This document shows positions 16,360 through 24,730 of a stretch of DNA of 64,000 nt, piece after piece. A model generated the notes under the pieces. It saw only the letters and a list, made by a program, of their open reading frames with translations, was not told the origin of the DNA and made no database searches. Position 1 is the stretch's first letter, and each line of letters starts with the position of its first letter. A program made the translations under genes and the position numbers. The stretch is from Acidobacteriota bacterium (GTDB taxonomy: Bacteria; Acidobacteriota; Thermoanaerobaculia; Multivoradales; Multivoraceae): contig JAPPCR010000015.1 of NCBI GenBank assembly GCA_028875725.1, positions 620,001 to 684,000 on the forward strand. Direction: 5' to 3'.

Positions 16360-19300
16360 ATGCCTAACGCCCCAAGGCAGCTTCCATCGCCTGTCGGCAT
16401 CCTCGACAACCGCTCCCGCGGCATGGCCGGAGACTTCCTGAAGGCACACCTCCAGGAAGGCACAGAGCTCTCGGTCGTCTCCGCCTACTTCACGATCAGC
16501 GCCTACGAAGCGCTAAGGACGGAACTGGAACGCGTCGAGCGGATGCGTTTCCTCTACGGCGCGCCCCAACACCTGCGTGCCCTGTCGCGGGACAAACGGC
16601 CGGCAAGAGCCTTCGGGCTGACGGAAGCGGGTCTCGCGCCCACTCGGCAGCTCACGCAGCGTGCCGAGGCGAAGCGCTGCGCCGACTGGATCCGCCGTAA
16701 GGCGGAGATCCACTCGGTCAAAGACGACCTACTGCACGGGAAGATGTACCACGTTCAGGGCGCCCGAGCGCACGCCCTGATCGGCAGCTCGAACTTCACC
16801 CTTCCCGGGCTCGGTCTCCACGAGCGCAAGAACGTCGAACTGAACCTAGTGGTCGACGGGGACCGTGACCGAAACGACCTCCTCGCGTGGTTCGAGGAGT
16901 GGTGGAGCGACACGAAGCGAACCGAAGACGTGAAGGACCGCGTGCTGCGCGAGTTGGAACTTCTTCACTGCAACCACTCGCCCGAGTTCATCTACCACCT
17001 GACCCTCTTCCACCTCTTCGGGGACGAGCTGGCCGACCTCGCCGGAACCGACGAAGATGTCGACCGGCGCGGTCTGGGCCGGACGGAGATCTGGCGTTCG
17101 CTCTTCGACTTCCAGAGGGAGGCCGCGAAGATCGTCATCGATCGGGTGAATCGACTGAACGGCTGCATCCTCGCGGACAGCGTTGGCCTCGGAAAGACCT
17201 ACACCGCCCTTGCCGTCATCAAATACTTCGAGTTGCAGAACGAACGGGTCCTGGTTCTCTGCCCCAAGAAGCTGATGCGGAACTGGAAGAGCTTCAAGGC
17301 AAACTCGACGGTCAATCCGTTTACTGAAGACCGCTTCAGCTACGACGTCCTGTTTCACACCGACCTCTCCCGTAGCTCCGGCTGGAGTGGCGACCAGGAC
17401 CTCGCTACCGTGAACTGGGGGAACTACCACCTCGTCGTTATCGACGAGTCCCACAACTTCCGCAACAACACCCGGGGCACCGAGGCCGACGGCGAACCCA
17501 GGCGAAAGTCGCGGTACGAGAAGCTGATCGAGGACATCGTCGGCAGCGGCATCAACACGAAGGTCCTCATGCTGTCGGCCACGCCGGTCAACTGCGACCT
17601 ACGCGACCTCCGGAATCAGATCTCCTTCATCGCGGGAGGCGACGTCACCCGCGAAGCAGCGGCCGACGGCTTCTTCGGCGGCCCGAAACGCCTTGACGTC
17701 GACTCCATCCGCCAGACGACGGAAGCGGCGCAGAGGCGATTCGCCGACTGGGCTCGCAAGCCCCAGGCGGAGCGCAAGCGCGAAGGCTTGATCGATGTTC
17801 TCGACGCAGACTTCCTCCGTCTCCTGGATGGCGTCAGCATCGCCCGGTCCCGCCGGCACATCCTGGAGCACTACGAAGACGACATGGGCCGACTCGGCGC
17901 ATTCCCGACACGAGAGCGGCCTGAGTCGGTCTATGCCGAGATCGACCTCCAGAACCCGAAGTTCTCCTTCGATGGGCTGGTCGAGCAGATCGAGAACCTG
18001 AATCTGGCTCTGTACAACCCCACGGGGTACCTCCGCGAGGACCTAAGTCCCGTGGTGCGGGCCGAGTACGAGCGTGACGTAGTCAGCGGCTTCACCCAAG
18101 TGGGCCGCGAGCGTAGCCTGATCGGGATGATGAAGGTGAATCTCCTGAAGCGGCTCGAAAGCTCGGTCGAGTCCTTCCGTCTGACCCTGCAGAGGACGCT
18201 CGGGAAGATCGACGACCTCTTCGCGGCGTTCGAACGCTTCGAGCGTGCGGAACCGCGCAATCTGGACCTCCCCTACTCGAAGCTCTCGCCGGACGACGTC
18301 GAGGACCCCGACGTCGAGTACGGCGACTTCGTCGTCGGCGGCAAGCTCGGCTTTGACTTGCGACACATCGACATCGCGAAGTGGCGCCCTCTCCTGGAGC
18401 AGGATCGGGTGATCTTGCGCCACATTCTGGCGGAGGCGGCCGAGGTCGTTCCCGGACGAGACGCCAAGCTCGCCGAACTCCGTCGGCGCATCGAGGAGAA
18501 GCTCCGGGCACCGAGTAGGACGAAACACGGGCACGCGAACAGGAAGGTCCTCGTCTTCACGGCGTTCTCCGACACCGCGGAGTACGTGTACGACAACCTG
18601 GCGCCGGCGGTGCAGGCGGAAGGCGGCCAGATCGGACTCGTCCGGGGAAGCGGCGGCAACCGGGCCACATCCGGGCGAGCCAACTACGACGAGATCCTGG
18701 CGAACTTCAGCCCGGGGTCGCACGCCGGCACGTTCTCGCGTGAAGACGGAATCGACGTACTGGTGGCAACGGACTGCATCTCCGAGGGGCAGAATCTCCA
18801 GGACTGCGACGTCGTCATCAACTACGACATTCACTGGAATCCCGTGCGCATCATCCAGCGGTTCGGCCGCGTGGACCGGATTGGTTCCCCGAACGCGTCC
18901 GTGAAGCTGGTGAACTTCTGGCCCGTCGAGGACTTGGACCGCTACCTGAACGTCCAGAGCCGCGTTCGGGCGCGAATGGCGCTGGTCGATGTGACGGCTG
19001 CTCAGGGCGACGATCTGCTGGAGGACCAGCAGACGAGGGAGATCGTCCAGGAGGAACTGCAATTCCGCGACAAGCAGTTGCGGCTGCTCAGGGAACAGGT
19101 GGTCGATCTGGAGGACTTCGAGGACGCCGTCAGTCTGGCCGACTTCTCGTTGGCGGACTTCCGCCGCGACCTGCAGGAGTTGCTCGCATCCCAGCGGGAA
19201 GCGCTCGAAGCGGCCGCTCTCGGCCTCTACGCGGTTGTGCCGCCGAGCACGCCGAGCGGAACCGTGGCGCCGGGCGCAATCTTCTGTCTGCGTCAACGCG

Positions 19301-19740
19301 ACAACGAAACACCGGAGGACGCTGGCGCCGGAGGCCGCGGTCGCCGGGGTGCCGACCGACGCCGGATCAACCCCTTGGGCAGCCACGACCTGGTCTACGT
19401 CCGCGACGACGGCGAAGTCGAGTTCGGATTCACTTCGGCCAGAAGGACGCTCGCGCTGTTCCGAGATCTCGCCCAAGGCAGAGACTCGGCCATCGAGGAG
19501 TTGTGCGGGATCTTTGATCGACGCACGAGAAACGGAGCGGAGATGGGCCACTACGACGACCTGATCCTGCGCGCTGTCCGCAACATCGTCAGCAACTTCG
19601 CGCGACGGGCTGGCCAACAGCTTGGTCGCAAGGACGGCATGCTGCCGCGCGCTGCGGCGCAACCGCCTCGAGTCGACGGCGACTACGAGTTGGTGACGTG
19701 GCTGGCGATCATCGACTCGGAACCCGGGAGCCAGACGTGA
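16360..19740 (+). CDS. PLD-domain SNF2/DEAD-like helicase (defence-type)
   Basis: A 1126-residue protein. The N-terminal 200 residues are PLD-like: HGK near residue 127, then IGSSNFTLPGL. The usual aspartate of HxKxxxxD is not seen. The SNF2 helicase core follows: ADSVGLGKT (about 271), DESHNF (about 362), LMLSATPVN (about 405), and the C-lobe with LVFTAFSDTAEY, ATDCISEGQNLQ (about 803) and QRFGRVDRIG (about 831). I use the ATG at 16360 rather than the in-frame GTG at 16321, because TAGCAT at 16346-16351 would give a leaderless start. Such helicases translocate on DNA in BREX-, DISARM- and R-M-like systems. It overlaps the methyltransferase by 4 nt (GTGA). Confidence 0.88.
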   Translation: MPNAPRQLPSPVGILDNRSRGMAGDFLKAHLQEGTELSVVSAYFTISAYEALRTELERVERMRFLYGAPQHLRALSRDKRPARAFGLTEAGLAPTRQLTQRAEAKRCADWIRRKAEIHSVKDDLLHGKMYHVQGARAHALIGSSNFTLPGLGLHERKNVELNLVVDGDRDRNDLLAWFEEWWSDTKRTEDVKDRVLRELELLHCNHSPEFIYHLTLFHLFGDELADLAGTDEDVDRRGLGRTEIWRSLFDFQREAAKIVIDRVNRLNGCILADSVGLGKTYTALAVIKYFELQNERVLVLCPKKLMRNWKSFKANSTVNPFTEDRFSYDVLFHTDLSRSSGWSGDQDLATVNWGNYHLVVIDESHNFRNNTRGTEADGEPRRKSRYEKLIEDIVGSGINTKVLMLSATPVNCDLRDLRNQISFIAGGDVTREAAADGFFGGPKRLDVDSIRQTTEAAQRRFADWARKPQAERKREGLIDVLDADFLRLLDGVSIARSRRHILEHYEDDMGRLGAFPTRERPESVYAEIDLQNPKFSFDGLVEQIENLNLALYNPTGYLREDLSPVVRAEYERDVVSGFTQVGRERSLIGMMKVNLLKRLESSVESFRLTLQRTLGKIDDLFAAFERFERAEPRNLDLPYSKLSPDDVEDPDVEYGDFVVGGKLGFDLRHIDIAKWRPLLEQDRVILRHILAEAAEVVPGRDAKLAELRRRIEEKLRAPSRTKHGHANRKVLVFTAFSDTAEYVYDNLAPAVQAEGGQIGLVRGSGGNRATSGRANYDEILANFSPGSHAGTFSREDGIDVLVATDCISEGQNLQDCDVVINYDIHWNPVRIIQRFGRVDRIGSPNASVKLVNFWPVEDLDRYLNVQSRVRARMALVDVTAAQGDDLLEDQQTREIVQEELQFRDKQLRLLREQVVDLEDFEDAVSLADFSLADFRRDLQELLASQREALEAAALGLYAVVPPSTPSGTVAPGAIFCLRQRDNETPEDAGAGGRGRRGADRRRINPLGSHDLVYVRDDGEVEFGFTSARRTLALFRDLAQGRDSAIEELCGIFDRRTRNGAEMGHYDDLILRAVRNIVSNFARRAGQQLGRKDGMLPRAAAQPPRVDGDYELVTWLAIIDSEPGSQT

Positions 19741-22700
19741 ACCCCATGATGCGAACCGCCGTCCGCGATGCGTTGGCCCAAGGCGCGGGCTTGCCATTCG
19801 ACGAGGCCGCGTTCCGGCTGCTGGACTGTCTGGGTTTCCGAAGCGACCGAACGCTGCCTGGCCAGACAGGCCGTGTGGCGGACCTCCCCGAGGCGTTCAC
19901 GGTAAACCAAAGGGCCACGAAGACCGCCAGGGACTTCAAGGCCGAAGCGACTTCGGCTCGCGTCCTGTTTCAGCTTGGCGATGACGAGATCCGGCACGCG
20001 TCTCAGTCCAGCCTGCTTGAAGGCGCGGGGCGGTTCGACGCCGGTTCCACCAAGAGCTTCCTGTTCGTGGCGGTGGAGTTGCGCGGGAGCGCATACTCCA
20101 GAACCCGCTACTCCCAGTTCGCCCGCGAGATGAACCAAGGCCTCGCGATGCCCGCGTTCGTCCTGTTCCGCGAGCGCGGCGGCGGGCGTATGGCGCTCGC
20201 CTTCGTTGACCGCAGGCCGCACAAGCGAGACGGTAAGAGAGAGGTCCTGAGTGGCGTCTCGTTGATCCGGGACGTTGAGCCCTCCGCGCCCCACCGCGCC
20301 CATGTGGACATTCTCGCCGATTTGTCGTTGAACCAGCGACTTGCCTGGATGGGGAGCCGGGGGAAGAGCCGGAACTTCGATGGCCTCCGGGCCGCCGTAC
20401 TCGACGCTCTAGACACCGAGGAACTGAACAAGCGCTTCTACAAGGAGCTCTTCACATGGTTCGAGCGGGCCCTGGAGGAAGCCAAGTTTCCAGCGGATCC
20501 GAACCGCACCGTCGACCCAGAGCACCACGTCATTCGGCTCATAACCCGGCTCATGTTCATCTGGTTCATCAAGGAGAAGGGTCTTGTAGCCGAGGAGCTG
20601 TTCGTCCAAGAGAAGTTGAACGCAGTGCTCAAGGACTACGACGCGAAGGGCGGCCACTCCTGGTATCGCGCAGTGCTGCAGAACCTGTTCTTCGCGACGC
20701 TGAACACCGAGATCGACCGCCGCGGTTTCAGTAGCCGCAAGCGTCGAACGCACCGCGTTCCGAGCCACTTCCGCTACCAGGACCTGATGGCAGACTCCGC
20801 CCGACTGGTGTCGCTCTTCGGCGAGACGCCGTTCATCAACGGCGGCTTGTTCGAGTGTCTCGACTCCGACCTCTCGCAAACAAGGGGTGGCTACCGAATC
20901 GACTGCTTTACGGACAACACAGATCACCGAAAGAAGATCCTCCTCCCCGATGGGCTCTTCTTCGACGACGACGGGCTGATTCCCCTGTTCGATCGCTACC
21001 GCTTCACGGTCGAGGAGAACACGCAGGTTGAGAAGGAGGTCGCACTAGACCCGGAGTTGCTGGGCAGCGTTTTCGAGAACTTGCTGGCGGCGGTCAACCC
21101 AGAAACCAAGGAAACGGCCCGCAAACAATCCGGGTCCTTCTATACGCCACGCCCTGTCGTGGACTACATGGTCGACGAAGCTCTAGCTCTGACACTCGCC
21201 AACGCCGTTGCGCCTGACGACGGCGACCTTGCTTGGTGGAGGGAACGACTACTCTATCTCTTGGATCCGGCCGCCGCCTTCGACGAGTCAGACGAGGAGC
21301 TCTTCACACCCGCCGAACGAGAGGGCATCGTCCACGCCGTAGCCGACCTCACCGTCCTCGATCCCGCCGTCGGATCCGGTGCCTTCCTGATCTCCGTCCT
21401 GAATGTCCTAACCCAGGTCCTACGAAGGCTCGACCCGCACAACGAGTTTTGGGAAGCGGAACAGCGCCGCCGCGCGGGCGAAAGGGCGAGGGACACGTAT
21501 CTCCAGGCCGACGACGATAGGACCCGGAAGGAACGACTCACTGAAATCGACGAGATCTTCACCAAGTACCGCGACTCGGACTTCGGGAGGAAGCTCTACT
21601 TGATTCAGAACGGCCTCCACGGCGTGGATGTCCAGCCCGTTGCCTGTCTAATCACGAAGTTGCGCTTCTTCATTTCCTTGGCGATCGAGCAGGACACATC
21701 GCAGGACCCGGCTCGCAACTTCGGAATCCGACCTCTGCCCAATCTCGAGACGCGCATCCTTGCCGCAAACACCCTGATCGGTGTGCCGGGCCAGGCCACG
21801 ATCCGCACTCCCGACCAGGAGCAGATCGAAGCCAGTCTTCATGCCAACCGCGAGCGGCATTTCCACGCAGCAACTCGTCGCGAGAAACTGTTGTGCCGCG
21901 AACGGGACTACGAGATCCGTCAGGCACTCGAAGTGGAGCTCCTAACACGCGGTCTTCCATCACCTGCTGCCAAGCGGGTCGCCAGCTGGAACCCCTACGA
22001 CCAGAACGCGTGCGCCGATTGGTTCGATCCGGCTTACATGTTCGGCGTCGCCGAGGGTTTCGACATCGTCATCGGCAACCCTCCCTATGTTGAGTCGCGA
22101 AACGGTGCCCTCTTTCCCTCCACGCTAAAATCTTCCTATCGGAGTCAATCCGCACACGACTGGGATGTCGACGTGCCGAAGGGAAGCGATCTACTTATCT
22201 ACTTCTTCTGGCGCGCTGCGCACCTGCTAGCTGATCGCGGGTCGGCGGTGTTCATCACACAAAACGCCTGGCTCAGCACGAACTATGGGCGCAAGTTCCA
22301 GCAGTCGTTTCTGACACGCGGACGATTCGAGAAAATCGTGGACTCCGAGAGGAAGTTCTTCCCAGACGCGGGAGCACAGAACATCAACACCGTTGTGTCG
22401 ATCTTCTCGAGAAAGACCGCAGGCGCTCATGTTTCATATCAGATGCTCGACGCCGCCATGAACGACGTTGTGCGGGAAGCATCGATCGAGACCGCCTCTC
22501 CGATGAAGTGGGGGCACCAGCTAGCGATGTCCGATTGTCTGCGCGAGGCTCTTCGACGACTCTCCGAGACCTCCGCAATGCGCCGGCCGCCAGTAGGTAC
22601 CATCAAATTCGGCCAAGGCTTGAACTTCCCGATGGCCAGGGCAACCGGTGCCGCCGGAGGCGTGCCGGTAGTGATGAAGAGGGTGCAGTTCGCAAACCTG

Positions 22701-23330
22701 GACTATGAGACGACCGCGGAAGTTGCCGTCTCTCCTAGACGTCAGGTGCCAGCCCTGTTCATGCCGCGTGGCATCGGAAGCCGGTTCTACTGCACCATGA
22801 ACTTCGGAAGAGCATACACTTACAGCCACGTGGAACTGTACCTCCCGGTAGACTGGTGGGAAGGCGAGTTGCACTATTGCCTTTGGGCTTTCATGAACTC
22901 ATCTCTGGCTTGGCTCTTTCGGGAAACGACCGGCCGCACCAACCTAGGTGGCGGCATGCTGAAGGCCGAGGCAACGGACATGAAGTCACTGCCGATCGGG
23001 CTGTTCGGTTTCGGAGACGAGGCGAGGCGTGTCCTGGACACTCACAAGGATCGACCGCCGCTTCCGGTAGACGCAGAACTGGCCTCTGAGGAGCACCTCT
23101 ACCTGGACAGGGTCGTCTTGGCGCACTTGGTATGGAGGACCTCGGAGAAGCCATTAGAAGGGAACTCTTGGAGAAGGTGTCTGCAAGGCTCCACAGAGCG
23201 AAGGGATGAGCCAAGCCAGAGGGTCGACCTGACGCCAGACGGAGTGAAGTACCACCTGGACCACCTGAGAGTGGCCGGAGCCATCCGTCGCGTCGGCTCA
23301 ACGAAAGCGGGCCGCTGGGAGGTCCTCTGA
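19737..23330 (+). CDS. Eco57I-type N6-adenine DNA methyltransferase, with probable 3' frameshift
   Basis: A 1197-residue protein from the GTG at 19737, which overlaps the helicase stop; an ATG at 19746 is an alternative. SAM-binding motif I is DPAVGSGAFL near residue 542 and the catalytic motif IV is IGNPPY near 779, as in Eco57I-class enzymes. A clear nuclease motif is not visible in the N-terminal 200 residues. After LDRVVLAHL (23127) the frame switches: one lost base would restore a typical ending (GMEDLGEAIRRELLEKVSAR... AKG) with a stop at 23207-23209. As written, the protein instead runs into the winged-helix relic. Base composition is less GC-rich than neighbours, which suggests transfer. 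Confidence 0.85.
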   Translation: MNPMMRTAVRDALAQGAGLPFDEAAFRLLDCLGFRSDRTLPGQTGRVADLPEAFTVNQRATKTARDFKAEATSARVLFQLGDDEIRHASQSSLLEGAGRFDAGSTKSFLFVAVELRGSAYSRTRYSQFAREMNQGLAMPAFVLFRERGGGRMALAFVDRRPHKRDGKREVLSGVSLIRDVEPSAPHRAHVDILADLSLNQRLAWMGSRGKSRNFDGLRAAVLDALDTEELNKRFYKELFTWFERALEEAKFPADPNRTVDPEHHVIRLITRLMFIWFIKEKGLVAEELFVQEKLNAVLKDYDAKGGHSWYRAVLQNLFFATLNTEIDRRGFSSRKRRTHRVPSHFRYQDLMADSARLVSLFGETPFINGGLFECLDSDLSQTRGGYRIDCFTDNTDHRKKILLPDGLFFDDDGLIPLFDRYRFTVEENTQVEKEVALDPELLGSVFENLLAAVNPETKETARKQSGSFYTPRPVVDYMVDEALALTLANAVAPDDGDLAWWRERLLYLLDPAAAFDESDEELFTPAEREGIVHAVADLTVLDPAVGSGAFLISVLNVLTQVLRRLDPHNEFWEAEQRRRAGERARDTYLQADDDRTRKERLTEIDEIFTKYRDSDFGRKLYLIQNGLHGVDVQPVACLITKLRFFISLAIEQDTSQDPARNFGIRPLPNLETRILAANTLIGVPGQATIRTPDQEQIEASLHANRERHFHAATRREKLLCRERDYEIRQALEVELLTRGLPSPAAKRVASWNPYDQNACADWFDPAYMFGVAEGFDIVIGNPPYVESRNGALFPSTLKSSYRSQSAHDWDVDVPKGSDLLIYFFWRAAHLLADRGSAVFITQNAWLSTNYGRKFQQSFLTRGRFEKIVDSERKFFPDAGAQNINTVVSIFSRKTAGAHVSYQMLDAAMNDVVREASIETASPMKWGHQLAMSDCLREALRRLSETSAMRRPPVGTIKFGQGLNFPMARATGAAGGVPVVMKRVQFANLDYETTAEVAVSPRRQVPALFMPRGIGSRFYCTMNFGRAYTYSHVELYLPVDWWEGELHYCLWAFMNSSLAWLFRETTGRTNLGGGMLKAEATDMKSLPIGLFGFGDEARRVLDTHKDRPPLPVDAELASEEHLYLDRVVLAHLVWRTSEKPLEGNSWRRCLQGSTERRDEPSQRVDLTPDGVKYHLDHLRVAGAIRRVGSTKAGRWEVL

Positions 23331-23340
23331 TCGGCGCGGG
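23221..23340 (+). repeat. 120-bp direct repeat, right copy
   Basis: Partner of 15771-15890 (98/120 identical, no gaps). It encodes TPDGVKYHL and an intact GRWEVL ending with TGA at 23328-23330, whereas the left copy has TAG in place of the Trp codon. Because of the frameshift at about 23127 it is read as the C-terminus of the methyltransferase. The native methyltransferase stop would lie 12 nt before the repeat. Confidence 0.85.
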
Positions 23341-23356
23341 CCGACCGACGCTCCCC

Positions 23357-24730
23357 TCAATCCACCTCCCACTTCCCCGCCTCCTCCATCGCCTTCCGGT
23401 ACGCGGACAGGCAGTACCAGAAGAGCAACGCGCCCGCCGGCTTGAAGATCGCCTGCATCGTGGCGAGCGAGTAGTGGACCTTGCCGTCGTCCTGGAAGAG
23501 GAAATCGGTGAAGGCGGCCAGTGTGCTGGTGCCGAAGGCCATGCCGATGAAGCTGGTCAGGAAGATGTAGAAGGCCGTGGCCTGGCCGCGCATCTGGTTG
23601 GGCGTGATCGGCTGGAACGCTGCCGCCATCACGCCGAGGTAGGCGCCCGAGAAGATCATCCCGGGGATCAGCACCAGCAGGGTGAGCGTGGCGCTGCCCA
23701 CGAGCGGCGCCGCGACCGAGGGCGGCGTGGCGATCAGGGTCGTCGCCAGCAGGGTGCGCACGTAGGCGTCCCTGTAGCCGCGCGCCGCAAGGCGGTTGGC
23801 GATCCAGGGCGCGACCATGATGCCGACGACCCCGGTGATGATCGAGATCGTCCCGTAGCTCGTTCCGGCGTCCCCGCGGCTCAGGCCGTAGTTGCGCACG
23901 AGGAACTCCGGGTACCAGGCGGAGGACCCGTAGCCGGCCATCGCCAGCATGGACGAGCCGATGAACAGCGGCAGGTAGACGCGCTTGCGCTCCCAGATGA
24001 ACCTGACGAACTCGGAAACCGGCAGATGCTCCCTTCCGCTCCGTGAAACCGCCAGCTCCTTGCGCTGCGGCTCGACCATCGTCAGCAGCAGAACCGCCAG
24101 CAGAACCCCGGGCAGACCGACCGTCACCAGCGTCGCCTGCCAGGGTTGCAGCGTCCCGATCACCGGCAGGTCGATCGGACCGATCCGTGTGTAGTAGTCG
24201 ATCAGCAGGCCGCCGATCACCAGGGCGAAGCCGCCGCCGACCCGCACGCCCGTCTTGTAGAAGGACATCGCGTAGCCGAAATGGGCCGGGCGGAAGCTGT
24301 CGGTGATGATCGAGTAGGCGGGCGGTGCGAGCCCGGCCTCGCCCGCGCCGACCGCCATCCGCGAAGCGAACAGTTGCGCCACGCTGTTGGCCAGCCCTCC
24401 CGCCGCCGTCGCCAGACTCCAGAAGGCGACGCTGGCGGCGACGATGACCCTGCGCGAATAGTGGTCGGCGAGCCGGCCCAGGGGAAAGCTGGCGAAGCTG
24501 TAGACCAGCGCGAACGCGGCGCCGGCGAGCAGGCTGTACTGGAAGTCGGTGATTCCGAACTGGTCGCGGATCGGGCCGACCAGGAGGGAGAGGATGTTGC
24601 GGTCGAGAAACGACAGCACGTAGGCGAGGAACAGGAGGACGACGCCGTAGTTGGCGGCGCCGAGCGACGGGTAGCCGGCGGCCTGCTCCGCCGACCCGGC
24701 TTCGCCCGCGGTCCTGGTGTCGACGGTCAA
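23357..24730 (-). CDS. MFS transporter, spinster-like
   Basis: A 457-residue protein with 12 predicted membrane helices. The N-terminal DRNILSLLVGPI and the loop GRLADHYSRRVIV (MFS motif A) match the spinster-like major facilitator group that is widespread in Proteobacteria and Acidobacteria. The start is a TTG at 24730, which overlaps the stop of the upstream amidohydrolase (TTGA), so translation is probably coupled. The substrate may be related to products of that amidohydrolase (an acyl amino acid or carboxylate); this is inference. Convergent with the methyltransferase gene. Confidence 0.88.
   Translation of the reverse strand: MTVDTRTAGEAGSAEQAAGYPSLGAANYGVVLLFLAYVLSFLDRNILSLLVGPIRDQFGITDFQYSLLAGAAFALVYSFASFPLGRLADHYSRRVIVAASVAFWSLATAAGGLANSVAQLFASRMAVGAGEAGLAPPAYSIITDSFRPAHFGYAMSFYKTGVRVGGGFALVIGGLLIDYYTRIGPIDLPVIGTLQPWQATLVTVGLPGVLLAVLLLTMVEPQRKELAVSRSGREHLPVSEFVRFIWERKRVYLPLFIGSSMLAMAGYGSSAWYPEFLVRNYGLSRGDAGTSYGTISIITGVVGIMVAPWIANRLAARGYRDAYVRTLLATTLIATPPSVAAPLVGSATLTLLVLIPGMIFSGAYLGVMAAAFQPITPNQMRGQATAFYIFLTSFIGMAFGTSTLAAFTDFLFQDDGKVHYSLATMQAIFKPAGALLFWYCLSAYRKAMEEAGKWEVD

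Noticed and set aside
19698-19736. In-frame ATG at 19698 as methyltransferase start
   Set aside because: It would overlap the helicase by 43 bases; the GTGA overlap at 19737 is more typical and the family does not need the extra residues.
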